A DNA stretch of 64,000 nt, taken from Methylophilaceae bacterium LSUCC0401 (lineage in GTDB: Bacteria > Pseudomonadota > Gammaproteobacteria > Burkholderiales > Methylophilaceae). The translations under genes and the position numbers were made by a program. Under the pieces are notes generated by a model. That model was not told where the DNA came from. It saw only the letters and a program-made list of their open reading frames with translations, and searched no databases. Location of the stretch: the NCBI GenBank assembly GCA_024919035.1, contig CP103442.1, forward strand, positions 1,178,001-1,242,000, given 5' to 3'. This document shows positions 1-8,894 of the stretch, one piece after another; within the stretch, counting starts at the first letter, position 1; every line of letters begins with the position of its first letter.

Positions 1-2
1 TC

Positions 3-143
3 CAATATTGCCTGCGTCACCTGCGCCGAGATCTTCACACCCTTATCAATACATTGCATGCTCTGGATAAATGGTCATTAAAAACAAAACGTCCAATTAC
101 AATAAATCTTCTTAAGGAAATCTTAGATAAAAAAATTATTTAA
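3..143 (+). CDS. hda: Hda, DnaA-related regulatory inactivator (C-terminal fragment)
   Basis: This is the last 46 codons of a gene that begins before the window. The reading frame ends at the TAA at 141-143, four bases inside the convergent ahpF gene. The fragment carries an RRDL.TL...L.ALD.WSL..KRPITI.LLKEIL pattern, which matches the C-terminal lid helices of Hda/DnaA-family AAA+ proteins. Hda works with the beta clamp to stimulate ATP hydrolysis by DnaA and so limits re-initiation of replication. The extreme C-terminus lacks the DNA-binding helix-turn-helix that DnaA has at its end, so Hda fits better than DnaA. The family call rests on a short fragment. Confidence 0.7.
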   Translation, partial: QYCLRHLRRDLHTLINTLHALDKWSLKTKRPITINLLKEILDKKII

Positions 144-1696
144 TTACGAATTAAATAATCAAATGCACCTAAAGCTGCTTTTGATCCCTCACCCATGGCA
201 ATAATAATCTGCTTATAGGGAACAGTCGTCACGTCCCCTGCCGCAAAAATTCCTGGAACCGATGTTTCACCGTGATCATTGACTTCAATTTCTCCATACT
301 TGCTTAGCTTTAGATCATCTTTAAGCCAATCGGTATTTGGAATTAATCCGATCTGAATAAAAACTCCTTCCAGTGCAAGTTCATGAGTTTCTTGAGTGTC
401 TCTGTTCATAAATTTGATGGCTTTAACTTGACTATCTCCAATAATTTCTTTGGTCTCTGTGTTTAAAATAACATCGACATTCTTCAATGAAAATAAGCGA
501 TCTTGTAATACTTTGTCAGCTTTTAAATTAGGCATAAACTCAAATAAGGTCACGTGCCCTACTATACCAGCCAGATCGATAGCTGCTTCAACTCCGGAGT
601 TACCTCCCCCAATCACGGCAACATGCTTACCTTTGAAAAGTGGGCCATCACAATGGGGGCAGTATGCAACCCCTTTCCCTTTAAATTCTAACTCCCCCGG
701 TATTCCCAATTCTTTCCATCTGGCTCCGGTGGACAAAATTAATGTTCTTGATTTTAATTTTGCACCGTTATCAAGCTCTAATTCAAATTTGTCTTTTTTA
801 TCCTTCGGAATATGAATTTTTTTTGCGCGCTGAAGGTTCATGATATCAACATCATATTCCGTAACATGCTCTTCTAGTGCTTTGACAAGCTTGGGTCCCT
901 CTGTTGCTTTAACTGAAACAAAGTTCTCAATACCTAGTGTATCCATAACCTGTCCACCAAAGCGTTCAGCAACAATTCCAGTTTTTATTCCTTTTCGTGC
1001 CGCATAAATCGCTGAAGATGCACCTGCAGGTCCTCCACCAACAATAAGCACATCAAAGTCTTCTTTTTTTGACATTTTTTCAGCAGCAATATCCTGAGAC
1101 CGGCTGTCAATCTTAGCAACAATCTCCTCAAGCTCCATTCGTCCTTGGCCAAACTCTTTTCCATTTAAAAAGATGGTAGGTACGGACATAATTTTTTTAT
1201 CTCTTACTTCATCCTGATAAACATCACCATCGATCATGGTATGTTTAATTCCAGGATTTAATAAAGACATGACATTTAGTCCCTGAACCACATCAGGGCA
1301 ATTATGACAACTTAATGAAATGTATGTCTCAAATTCATAAGAACCTTTAATGGATTTAATTTGATCTATTAATTCTTTTTCAATTTTTAATGGATATCCT
1401 CCAACTTGGAGAATCGCAAGAATAAAAGACGTAAACTCGTGACCCATAGGCACACCCGCAAATACAATACCTGTTTCTTGATCAGGGTGGTTTACTTGAA
1501 ATGAGGGACTTCTGTGTGCTGGATCATTCCCTAATTGAAGGTCAATTTTATCTGTCATCTGATGAACTTCTTTGAGAAGCTCAACCATTTCATTTGACTT
1601 AGGTGATTGGTTTTCAAAATATTTAATTTGAATTGGATTTTCAATTTTTGCCATGTAGGCAGATAACTGATTTTTTATATTTTGTTCTAATGCCAT
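140..1696 (-). CDS. ahpF: Alkyl hydroperoxide reductase flavoprotein subunit AhpF
   Basis: A 518-residue NADH:peroxiredoxin oxidoreductase, about the length of E. coli AhpF. Residues 1-200 form the tandem thioredoxin-like N-terminal domain with the CHNC redox centre (C130, C133). Residues 213-518 are a thioredoxin-reductase-like FAD/NADH module with GGGPAG (about 220-225) and the second redox centre CPHC (C346, C349). Electrons flow from NADH to FAD, to the C-terminal disulfide, to the N-terminal disulfide, and then to AhpC. The gene lies 61 bases downstream of ahpC on the same strand, with a hairpin between them, so it is probably expressed at a lower level from the same promoter. It is intact, with every catalytic cysteine present. 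Confidence 0.96.
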   Translation of the reverse strand: MALEQNIKNQLSAYMAKIENPIQIKYFENQSPKSNEMVELLKEVHQMTDKIDLQLGNDPAHRSPSFQVNHPDQETGIVFAGVPMGHEFTSFILAILQVGGYPLKIEKELIDQIKSIKGSYEFETYISLSCHNCPDVVQGLNVMSLLNPGIKHTMIDGDVYQDEVRDKKIMSVPTIFLNGKEFGQGRMELEEIVAKIDSRSQDIAAEKMSKKEDFDVLIVGGGPAGASSAIYAARKGIKTGIVAERFGGQVMDTLGIENFVSVKATEGPKLVKALEEHVTEYDVDIMNLQRAKKIHIPKDKKDKFELELDNGAKLKSRTLILSTGARWKELGIPGELEFKGKGVAYCPHCDGPLFKGKHVAVIGGGNSGVEAAIDLAGIVGHVTLFEFMPNLKADKVLQDRLFSLKNVDVILNTETKEIIGDSQVKAIKFMNRDTQETHELALEGVFIQIGLIPNTDWLKDDLKLSKYGEIEVNDHGETSVPGIFAAGDVTTVPYKQIIIAMGEGSKAALGAFDYLIRN

Positions 1697-1721
1697 TTTT
1701 ATCCTATATTAAAAATTGAAA

Positions 1722-1750
1722 AAGGGACTTGGTTTTTGACCAAATCCCTT
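1722..1750 (-). terminator. Hairpin between ahpC and ahpF, likely partial terminator
   Basis: Read on the minus strand, an 11-12 bp stem (AAGGGATTTGGT against ACCAAGTCCCTT, one mismatch) closes a short A-rich loop and is followed by T-rich sequence. It lies just after ahpC and before ahpF, so it could attenuate readthrough and set an AhpC excess over AhpF. The attenuation role is inference. Confidence 0.7.
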
Positions 1751-1757
1751 CAATAAA

Positions 1758-2324
1758 TTAAATCTTTCCAACAAGATCAAGGGATGGTTCGAGGGTTTCT
1801 GCCCCCGGTTTCCATGAAGCTGGACATACCTGACCTGGATTGGCAGCAATGTGCTGAGCAGCCTGAACTTTTCTTACAAGATCAGCAGCAGAACGGCCGA
1901 TTCCTAAATCATTGATTTCAGCAGTTTTGATCATGCCATCTGGATCAATTATGAAGGTTCCTCTTAATGCCAAGCCTTCTTCTTCAATCATGACATCAAA
2001 GTTTCTAGAGATCGTTCCCGTTGGGTCGCCTAGCATCGGGTACTTAATTTTTTTGATTGTTTCTGATGCATCATGCCATGCTTTGTGTGTGAAGTGAGTA
2101 TCTGTGGATACGCTATATACTTCAACGCCCATTTTTTGTAATTCTTCATAATGATCCGCAACATCGCCAAGCTCAGTTGGGCAAACAAATGTAAAATCAG
2201 CAGGGTAAAAGACAAATACATTCCATTTCCCTTTTAATTTTTCTTCTGTAACTTCAACAAACTTTCCGTTATGAAAAGCTTGAGTTTTAAACGGCTTTAC
2301 TTGAGTGTTTATTAGTGAAGACAT
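1758..2324 (-). CDS. ahpC: Peroxiredoxin AhpC
   Basis: A 188-residue typical 2-Cys peroxiredoxin that reduces H2O2, organic peroxides and peroxynitrite in the cytosol. The peroxidatic cysteine is C48 in FVCPTELGD. The resolving cysteine is C167 in GQVCPASW. The length and the DP.G.ISRNFDV segment are those of the AhpC subgroup paired with AhpF. The start is supported by an AAGGAGAG Shine-Dalgarno sequence a few bases upstream. The gene heads an ahpC-ahpF unit. A clear TATAAT lies about 35 bases upstream, but I saw no convincing OxyR repeat set. Confidence 0.97.
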   Translation of the reverse strand: MSSLINTQVKPFKTQAFHNGKFVEVTEEKLKGKWNVFVFYPADFTFVCPTELGDVADHYEELQKMGVEVYSVSTDTHFTHKAWHDASETIKKIKYPMLGDPTGTISRNFDVMIEEEGLALRGTFIIDPDGMIKTAEINDLGIGRSAADLVRKVQAAQHIAANPGQVCPASWKPGAETLEPSLDLVGKI

Positions 2325-2357
2325 TCTATCTCTCCTTAAAATTTAAATTGAGATAGC

Positions 2358-2363
2358 ATTATA
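2358..2363 (-). promoter_or_regulatory. Probable -10 element of ahpC
   Basis: A perfect TATAAT on the minus strand lies 34 bases before the ahpC start codon, predicting a leader of roughly 25 bases. No good -35 hexamer lies 16-18 bases further upstream, which would fit activator dependence, but that is inference. Confidence 0.5.
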
Positions 2364-2435
2364 GGTATTGAAAAATAATTTGTATAATTAATTGTTATTA
2401 TATGTTTGATAAGTAAAGTAAATCATATAGTTAAT

Positions 2436-3860
2436 TTATTGTTTTCTTCCCTCTTGGATTAGCAGTTGTTCATTTTGTAACTGTTTTAACCTTGCTTCGA
2501 CCCTTGATTGTGCATAAAAATCATTGCTCTTCACTTTTTTAGCTAGACCAAATTGAATTATTGCTTCTTTCAAGTTGAATTGATAATAAAAGTATTCACC
2601 CATATTTTCATGATATTCCAAATCCCTACCGAGACCCTTGTATGCTTTTGCCATTAATTTGTATAAATTTGGGTCTGATCGATATTTAAAAATATAATTT
2701 TGAATATTCTCCTGGGCCTCTTTAAAATTTCCCAATATTAAATTTACTTCTGCTAATCGATAGACAAAAGCTCTATAGAACGGATGTTTAATCATTAATT
2801 TTTCGAGCTCCGCTTTTGCCTCCCCTATTTTTTTATTCTCAATCAATAAGCTGACGTGTAAATTATCAATTAATGGATTATGTTCATTTTTTAATAATTG
2901 ATAAATTTTCTCTGCTTCAATAAATTGATTTTCTTTTAAATATGCCAATGCCAGCGCATATTGTTCTCCTTGGAGGTTCACATACGTTTTATTTTCTATA
3001 TTTTTTTTAAAGACTTTTATCGAACTGCTGTCTGAATATAAGGCTCTAATTTTTCCTCTAATAAAGTGAAAATAATTATTGTTGTTAATATATCGATAGG
3101 GGTAATCTTTTAAACGATTAGATATATCTGAAATTCGATCTGATGTGATTGGGTGTGTCCTTAAATAAGAAGGAGCGGAATAGGCAAACCGACTTCCCTT
3201 TTGCAGGGTATTAAAAAAATCTATTGCAGAGCCAACGTTATAACCCGCTTTATATAAAATCTCTATTCCAATCCGATCCGCTTCTTGTTCATGCTCACGG
3301 GTGTAATCTAAAAAATTTTGGACATTCATCGCCTGTGAGGCCATGATTGCTCCACTGGCTGCTTGAGGATTGGATCTTGCTGCAAGCAAACCCAAAGCTA
3401 AAAGAAAAATACTTTTATATTTGTCTCGATCTTGTTTTGCTAAAACTCTTTGTAAATGTTTTTGTGTCACGTGCGCAATTTCATGGCCAAGTACACTAGC
3501 CACTTCAGATTCATTTGTCGCACTCATAAACAGTCCGGTATGCACTCCGATTAAACCGCCTAGCATTGCAAAAGCATTGATCGAGTCATCTTTAAGAACA
3601 AAAAAAGTAAAATCTTTTTGAGGATTATCACTGTGTGAGGCAAGCTTATCCCCTAAAAAATTAAGGTAATCGTTTACTTCCTCGTCTTGAATGACATCAG
3701 GGCTTGAATGAACTTGATATAATATTTCGCGAGCAATCATTTTTTCTTGATAGGGAGATATAAATTGATCGCTATATTCACCTAAATCAGGAATATTTAT
3801 TGCCCATGAAACATGGCTTATTACTAAAAAAAGAATTATGATTTTTTTTAAGATGCTCAT
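2436..3860 (-). CDS. Periplasmic M48 metalloprotease with TPR domain, BepA/YfgC-like
   Basis: A 474-residue exported zinc protease. Residues 1-20 are a signal peptide ending ...SHVSWA. The zinc site is HEIAH (H126, E127, H130), and the third ligand lies in EHEQEAD near residue 190. The C-terminal part, roughly 290-460, is helical and consistent with TPR repeats. E. coli BepA has this architecture and length; it acts as chaperone and protease for the outer-membrane LptD/BamA machinery. That role suits a genome carrying the lpt genes nearby, although the gene is transcribed alone, divergently from moaC with a 29-base gap. The family assignment is firm; the exact BepA function is inferred. Confidence 0.85.
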   Translation of the reverse strand: MSILKKIIILFLVISHVSWAINIPDLGEYSDQFISPYQEKMIAREILYQVHSSPDVIQDEEVNDYLNFLGDKLASHSDNPQKDFTFFVLKDDSINAFAMLGGLIGVHTGLFMSATNESEVASVLGHEIAHVTQKHLQRVLAKQDRDKYKSIFLLALGLLAARSNPQAASGAIMASQAMNVQNFLDYTREHEQEADRIGIEILYKAGYNVGSAIDFFNTLQKGSRFAYSAPSYLRTHPITSDRISDISNRLKDYPYRYINNNNYFHFIRGKIRALYSDSSSIKVFKKNIENKTYVNLQGEQYALALAYLKENQFIEAEKIYQLLKNEHNPLIDNLHVSLLIENKKIGEAKAELEKLMIKHPFYRAFVYRLAEVNLILGNFKEAQENIQNYIFKYRSDPNLYKLMAKAYKGLGRDLEYHENMGEYFYYQFNLKEAIIQFGLAKKVKSNDFYAQSRVEARLKQLQNEQLLIQEGRKQ

Positions 3861-3889
3861 TTATGCATTAAATTACAGAGGCTTTTAAA

Positions 3890-4369
3890 ATGCTAACTCA
3901 TTTAGATAAAAATGGAAACGCAATTATGGTAGACGTCGCCGATAAATCCCTATCAGCTCGAGAGGCAGAGGCTGAAGGTGAAATTAGCATTACCTCAAAA
4001 ATTTTGGAGGCCATTAAACAACAGACCTTGAAAAAAGGGGATCTGTTTACCGTTGCAAAGATTGCTGCAATCAATGCAGCAAAACAAACCAGCACATTTA
4101 TTCCTCTGTGCCATCAAATACCTTTAGATTTTATTGATGTTAAATTTAATGTCGATGAAAAACAATTAAAAATAAAAATAACCACTCAAGTCAAGACGTC
4201 ATATAAGACAGGAGTTGAAATGGAGGCTTTAATGGCAGTAAATATAGGCCTGATAACTATTTATGATATGTGTAAAGCTTTATCAAAAGAGATGGTCATT
4301 AGTAACATTCGCCTATCAAGAAAGACTGGAGGAAAGTCTGGCGATTACAAGTTAATCAGAAAAGATTAA
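3890..4369 (+). CDS. moaC: Cyclic pyranopterin monophosphate synthase MoaC
   Basis: A 159-residue enzyme that, after MoaA, converts 3',8-cH2GTP to cyclic pyranopterin monophosphate in molybdenum cofactor biosynthesis. The PLCHQIPL motif (about 69-76) and the KTGVEMEAL..V..GL.TIYDMCKA block (about 105-130) are hallmark active-site stretches. The length is normal. The last 14 bases overlap the convergent oxidoreductase gene. moaA and the other moa genes are not in the window; moeB at 57 kb is the only other possible pathway member. Confidence 0.95.
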   Translation: MLTHLDKNGNAIMVDVADKSLSAREAEAEGEISITSKILEAIKQQTLKKGDLFTVAKIAAINAAKQTSTFIPLCHQIPLDFIDVKFNVDEKQLKIKITTQVKTSYKTGVEMEALMAVNIGLITIYDMCKALSKEMVISNIRLSRKTGGKSGDYKLIRKD

Positions 4370-5333
4370 CTAATTTCTTAGTCGTTGCCGGCGCCATCGA
4401 AATGCCGTATCGAAAATGACCGACATTATAAAAAGTATTAAGATTATCTGAATCTTGCATAATGATCGGGATATTGTCCTTAGACCCAGGTCTGAATCCA
4501 TACCAATGATTTAAAATTTTATGCTTCTTCAGTTCCGGTAATATATTTTCAGCTTTTTTTCGTAACATCATTAAATCATCAGGTGATAGATCCTCATTAA
4601 ATCCTACATTCTCAAGCGTACTCCCAGCAATTAATGATCCATTTTGTCTTTGTAATAAATAAAACTTATCTTTATAAATGATATGTTCCAAATTTAATTG
4701 TGATGTATTTTCAAACTCGATTAACTGTCCTTTAATAGGGTAAATTTTTCCTGTTAAATGACTGTTCAATGAGGAAGTCCATGCGCCCGCTGTTAAAACG
4801 AATTTATCTCCGTCAATCACATTATTTGAATCATCGGTAAATTGTTTTTTTGTATTCAACTGAATATGCTGATTTTCATATACATGAATCCCAAGATATT
4901 TCATGTACTTAACCAAACCTAAAATTAATTTTTTTGGATTGATCTGGTACACATCACTAATAAAAATGCCCGTCAAACCCTTATAATCTTTGAGATTATA
5001 TTCAATTTTTTTCTTTATAAGCCAGTCCTCAAGAGGCTTTAAGTCCTCAATGTTTACCAACATACCTGACTTAAAATATTCAATATCAATATCAAAAAGT
5101 TCAGAGATGGTTTTATTTAAAAAAGAATAATACGTTTTTGAGTCCTGGATAAAATCATACACTTTTGCATCGTATAAATGAGGTAACAGTGGATACATAA
5201 TCCCCGCACCAGAATTAGTTGATCCGGATCCAATATTATTTTTTTCATAAATGGCTACATCAAATCCGAGCCTTTTAAATTCTATTGCTTGAATACAGCC
5301 GACAACTCCTCCGCCAATTATATTAATTTTCAT
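4356..5333 (-). CDS. FAD-dependent oxidoreductase, glycine oxidase ThiO / DadA-like
   Basis: A 325-residue D-amino-acid-oxidase-family flavoprotein. The N-terminal GGGVVG (residues 7-12) is the FAD Rossmann motif, followed by the acidic end of beta2 (YEKN) and GSGSTNSGAG. The C-terminus has HWYGFRPGSKDNIP and NVGHFRYGISMAP, typical of ThiO, where glycine is oxidised to the imine used for the thiamine thiazole ring. No other thi gene is nearby, so the substrate is inferred; a D-amino-acid dehydrogenase is the main alternative. The start codon overlaps the stop of the upstream antiporter by one base, so the two are probably translationally coupled. Confidence 0.72.
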   Translation of the reverse strand: MKINIIGGGVVGCIQAIEFKRLGFDVAIYEKNNIGSGSTNSGAGIMYPLLPHLYDAKVYDFIQDSKTYYSFLNKTISELFDIDIEYFKSGMLVNIEDLKPLEDWLIKKKIEYNLKDYKGLTGIFISDVYQINPKKLILGLVKYMKYLGIHVYENQHIQLNTKKQFTDDSNNVIDGDKFVLTAGAWTSSLNSHLTGKIYPIKGQLIEFENTSQLNLEHIIYKDKFYLLQRQNGSLIAGSTLENVGFNEDLSPDDLMMLRKKAENILPELKKHKILNHWYGFRPGSKDNIPIIMQDSDNLNTFYNVGHFRYGISMAPATTKKLVNLF

Positions 5334-7303
5334 TATTTGCCATTTGCAGAATAATTCTCAAATAATCTTATTTCATCAAAATGTCCAAGTAAGACAATGA
5401 CATCCCCTGAGGATAATATTAGATCATTTCGAGGCTCAATATCCTCGAGCATATTTGGTCTGCGTAAGTGATGAATAGAAACACCAAATTCATCCAGGGG
5501 TAATTCTGCTAAAGCCTTACCATTAATAAAGCTTTTATTTTTAATCTCTATTGAGTGAAGCTGATGCTGATTCATTAAGTCTTCTTTTTCATCGGAGACT
5601 CCTTTGAAGTAGCCTTTAAAAATCTTATATTTTGATTCTCTAAATTCTCTTATTCTTTTGATCACACGGGATAAAGGGACGTCAAACATTACCAGTGCAT
5701 GTGAGGCAAGCATCAAACTGCCCTCTAATACCTCAGGGACAACTTCATCTGCTCCAGATGAGCGGAGTTTTTCAATTCCACTTTCATCCATGGTTCTCAC
5801 AATAATTGGGATTGTTTTATTATGACTTCGAGTGACCCTTAAAACTTTTTCAGATGCTCGATCATCAGCATAGGTTACAATTAAACCTCGAGCCTCAGCA
5901 AGTCCAGCTGCTTTAAGCACCTCAAATCTACTGGCATCTCCATAAACTACACTTTCACCGGCAATTGCAGCATCATTAACTCGACTCATATCAATGTCGA
6001 TAGCGATATATTTAATTTTCTCTTCTTGGAGAAATCTTGCGAGATACTGACCGCTTCGTCCAAACCCACATAAGATGACATGATCTTTAAATTGCTTACC
6101 TAACTCTTCAATCTTGTGGACATTATTTTTGCTATTAACTAAATACGATTTAGATAATTTTCTTGCAATTTTTCCATTCATTTGAATAATAAATGGTGCA
6201 ATCAGCATTGATAATAAGGCTACAGACAGGACAATCTGTGTAAGGGATGTGTCTAATAATTGCTCTTGTTGCACGAGGGCTAAAATCACAAAGCTAAATT
6301 CACCAGCATGAGCAAGAATCACTCCAGTTCTTATTCCAACACCAGGCTCATAACCAAATATTTTTATTAAAAAAGCAATTAAAATAGATTTAAATAAAAT
6401 CAGACCAATTAATAGAGATATGATGAGAACAATATTGTCATACAATATTTGTGTATTTAACATCATGCCAACAGTGATAAAAAATAAACCAAGTAAAATA
6501 TCCCTAAAGGGTGCAATATCTGATTCAACTTGGTAGCGATAATGAGTTTCTGAAATAATCATTCCTGCAATAAATGCGCCTAACGCATAAGATAAACCTG
6601 ATAAGTGGGTTATGTAAGAAAATAGCAAAGTGATCATTAATACATTTAAGACAAATAATTCGCTTGATTTTTGTCTTGCAATTAAGTCGAACCATGCATT
6701 CATTATGGGTCTACCGATCCAAAATACGATTGAAAAAAGAATAGCTGCTTTAAAAATCACAATCATAAATGACTGAAACATATTTAAAGATGAATTGGAT
6801 AAGGTAGCAATCAGGATTAATACTGGAATAACCGCCAAATCTTGAAATAATAAAATACCGATAGATAGTTTCCCATGGCGAGAATTAAGATCTAATCTTT
6901 CCATCAGAATTTTTGATACAACCGCGGTTGATGACATGGTAATTGCTGCTCCCACAACAAACCCATCAATAAAACTTAAACCGATAAACATTGCGATCAT
7001 TGTTGACAAGACAAGTGTAATTCCTACTTGTGCAAGACCCACTCCAAATAATATTTTTCTCATTGAGTTGAGTGTTGGAAGGCTAAATTCAAGACCAATG
7101 GTAAACATTAAAAAGACGATACCAAATTCGACCAGATGTCGATTTGACTCTGAGTCAATTAAAACAGAAAAGCCACTTGGGCCGAGAATAAGGCCTACCA
7201 AAAAATAAGCTATCATTGGTGGCAGTTTGGCATTTCTAAGTAATGCAACTAACCCAACAGAGCAAACTAAAAGAAGTATGATTAATTCTAATGAGGTATA
7301 CAT
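5333..7303 (-). CDS. Kef-type K+/H+ antiporter with TrkA-N and TrkA-C domains
   Basis: A 656-residue inner-membrane CPA2 transporter. Residues 1 to about 375 hold about 12-13 hydrophobic helices with the VGLILGPSG and GAFIAGMI.SE segments of the family. Residues about 400-530 are a TrkA-N (RCK) nucleotide-binding domain beginning HVILCGFGRSGQ. Residues about 570-650 are a TrkA-C domain. This is the KefB/KefC/YbaL architecture, which exchanges K+ or Na+ for protons under ligand control of the RCK domain. It lies divergently 48 bases from kdsD, as in many betaproteobacteria, and forms a short unit with the downstream oxidoreductase. Ion specificity cannot be read from sequence. Confidence 0.88.
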   Translation of the reverse strand: MYTSLELIILLLVCSVGLVALLRNAKLPPMIAYFLVGLILGPSGFSVLIDSESNRHLVEFGIVFLMFTIGLEFSLPTLNSMRKILFGVGLAQVGITLVLSTMIAMFIGLSFIDGFVVGAAITMSSTAVVSKILMERLDLNSRHGKLSIGILLFQDLAVIPVLILIATLSNSSLNMFQSFMIVIFKAAILFSIVFWIGRPIMNAWFDLIARQKSSELFVLNVLMITLLFSYITHLSGLSYALGAFIAGMIISETHYRYQVESDIAPFRDILLGLFFITVGMMLNTQILYDNIVLIISLLIGLILFKSILIAFLIKIFGYEPGVGIRTGVILAHAGEFSFVILALVQQEQLLDTSLTQIVLSVALLSMLIAPFIIQMNGKIARKLSKSYLVNSKNNVHKIEELGKQFKDHVILCGFGRSGQYLARFLQEEKIKYIAIDIDMSRVNDAAIAGESVVYGDASRFEVLKAAGLAEARGLIVTYADDRASEKVLRVTRSHNKTIPIIVRTMDESGIEKLRSSGADEVVPEVLEGSLMLASHALVMFDVPLSRVIKRIREFRESKYKIFKGYFKGVSDEKEDLMNQHQLHSIEIKNKSFINGKALAELPLDEFGVSIHHLRRPNMLEDIEPRNDLILSSGDVIVLLGHFDEIRLFENYSANGK

Positions 7304-7335
7304 ACAATAAATTTATGATTTCAAATTTAATTAAC

Positions 7336-7341
7336 TATAAT
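7336..7341 (+). promoter_or_regulatory. Probable -10 element of the kdsD-lpt-rpoN unit
   Basis: A perfect TATAAT ends 10 bases before the kdsD ATG, so the expected transcription start falls only about 4 bases upstream of the start codon. No Shine-Dalgarno sequence precedes the ATG. A leaderless or near-leaderless transcript is suggested; the promoter identity itself is inferred from one hexamer. Confidence 0.5.
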
Positions 7342-7351
7342 AGTATTAATT

Positions 7352-8323
7352 ATGAATGATAATAAAAAATTAATCATAGAATTGGCAAAAAAAGTCTTGG
7401 AGATTGAGTCTCGAGAAATTCTAAATGCTGAAAAAAATATTGATGAGCATTTTGCAGAATCTGTTTTAAAAGTTCATGAATGTAAAGGCCGTACTATTTT
7501 AAGCGGCATGGGAAAATCTGGACATATAGCAAGAAAAATTGCATCCACCCTATCCAGTACCGGTACCCCATCTTTTTTTATGCACCCTGGAGAAGCAAGT
7601 CACGGTGATCTTGGAATGATTACAAAAGATGATGTTGTTATTTTCTTATCGAATTCTGGAGAAAGTGATGAAATTTATAACCTTATTCCTGCCATCAAAA
7701 GAATTAAAGCAACTATTATTGCGATTACTGGGAATGATAAGTCTGAAATTGCTAAATATGCAGACTTTCATATTTCATCCAAAGTTACCTCTGAAGCATG
7801 CCCCTTAGGGCTTGCCCCGACTGCAAGCTCAGCACTTATGCTTGCTATTGGCGATGCTCTCGCCATTTCGCTTTTTCAATTAAAAGGTTTTACTACAGAG
7901 GACTTTTTAAAAACTCATCCCGGGGGATCTCTCGGTAAAAATAAGCTCTTTAAAACTAAAGATATTATGCGACAGGAATCATCTTTTCCTAATGTTCAGG
8001 CAAATACTGTTCTTGCAGATGTAATACAGTTTATTAGTGATAAAAAGGTTGGTTTTGCAGTTGTTTCTAAAAATGAAAAACCTATCGGAATGTTTACAGA
8101 TGGAGACCTAAGAAGAGCCTTATTAAAAAATGCATCCCTTAAAGATCCAATCAAACTTTGGATGTCATCAGATCCGTTATTTATCAATGAAAATTCATTG
8201 GCTATAAATGCCGCTGAAATTATGGAAAAAAATAAAGTATCGAGTCTTATTGTCGTAGATGAAAATTTATTTTTAAGAGGAGTTGTTAATTTTCAAGATT
8301 TATTAATTCATAAAGTAATTTAA
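7352..8323 (+). CDS. kdsD: Arabinose-5-phosphate isomerase KdsD
   Basis: A 323-residue enzyme interconverting ribulose 5-phosphate and arabinose 5-phosphate, the first step to Kdo of the LPS core. The SIS sugar-isomerase domain (about 40-175) contains SGMGKSG, HPGEASHGDLG and SNSGESDE, followed by KTHPGGSLG. Two CBS domains fill about 205-323. It begins the lpt export operon, four bases before lptC. The Kdo-8-phosphate phosphatase gene kdsC, which commonly sits between these two genes, is absent here. No Shine-Dalgarno sequence precedes the ATG. Confidence 0.95.
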   Translation: MNDNKKLIIELAKKVLEIESREILNAEKNIDEHFAESVLKVHECKGRTILSGMGKSGHIARKIASTLSSTGTPSFFMHPGEASHGDLGMITKDDVVIFLSNSGESDEIYNLIPAIKRIKATIIAITGNDKSEIAKYADFHISSKVTSEACPLGLAPTASSALMLAIGDALAISLFQLKGFTTEDFLKTHPGGSLGKNKLFKTKDIMRQESSFPNVQANTVLADVIQFISDKKVGFAVVSKNEKPIGMFTDGDLRRALLKNASLKDPIKLWMSSDPLFINENSLAINAAEIMEKNKVSSLIVVDENLFLRGVVNFQDLLIHKVI

Positions 8324-8327
8324 TGTA

Positions 8328-8894
8328 ATGAGCAAATACTCTATTTTTTTTTCCAGCATGACTCTTTTGATCGTTTTTTTTGTGTCTTATTGGCTGAACA
8401 ATCAAGTCAAAAAAGAGTTAGAGGTCAGTCAAAAAAAAATAACCAATAACCCTGATTATTTTTTAAAAAATTTTACCTCCAGACAAACCAATGAAAAAGG
8501 TGAAGTGAATTTTAGTTTAGAGGCAGAATTAATGAATTTTTATTCCTATAATGATGAATCGACGTTAAAAAAACCCAAGTTTGTTAAATATGAAAATGAA
8601 AAAAAAGTGTTTGATATGATCTCTAATAGCGGGATTATCTATGATAAAGGTGAAAAAATAAAAATGCTGGGTGGGGTCGAAATGTTAAAACACGAAACAA
8701 AAGATAAAAAAATAATGAAGCTGCTTAGTGAGGAAATTATCCTGCTGCCAAATAAGGATGTTTTACTTACAGATAAAAAGGTTAAAATCATTCAAGAACC
8801 TAATATTGAAGTCGATGGAATAGGTCTCAATTATAATAAAAAACAAGGCATTATTAAAATAATGAAAGATGTGAAAGTGCAATATGTTAAATAA
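8328..8894 (+). CDS. lptC: LPS export protein LptC
   Basis: A 188-residue bitopic inner-membrane protein. One hydrophobic N-terminal helix (about 4-24) anchors a periplasmic beta-jellyroll. The pattern DYFLKNFTSRQTN.KGEVNF.L.AE.M fits the LptC family. It hands lipopolysaccharide from LptB2FG to LptA. The gene lies between kdsD and lptA and overlaps lptA by 11 bases. Sequence conservation of this family is low, so the call leans on operon position as well as on the topology. Confidence 0.88.
   Translation: MSKYSIFFSSMTLLIVFFVSYWLNNQVKKELEVSQKKITNNPDYFLKNFTSRQTNEKGEVNFSLEAELMNFYSYNDESTLKKPKFVKYENEKKVFDMISNSGIIYDKGEKIKMLGGVEMLKHETKDKKIMKLLSEEIILLPNKDVLLTDKKVKIIQEPNIEVDGIGLNYNKKQGIIKIMKDVKVQYVK

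Noticed and set aside
2325-2435. OxyR site upstream of ahpC
   Set aside because: Isolated ATAG-like words occur but not four at the required 10-base spacing.
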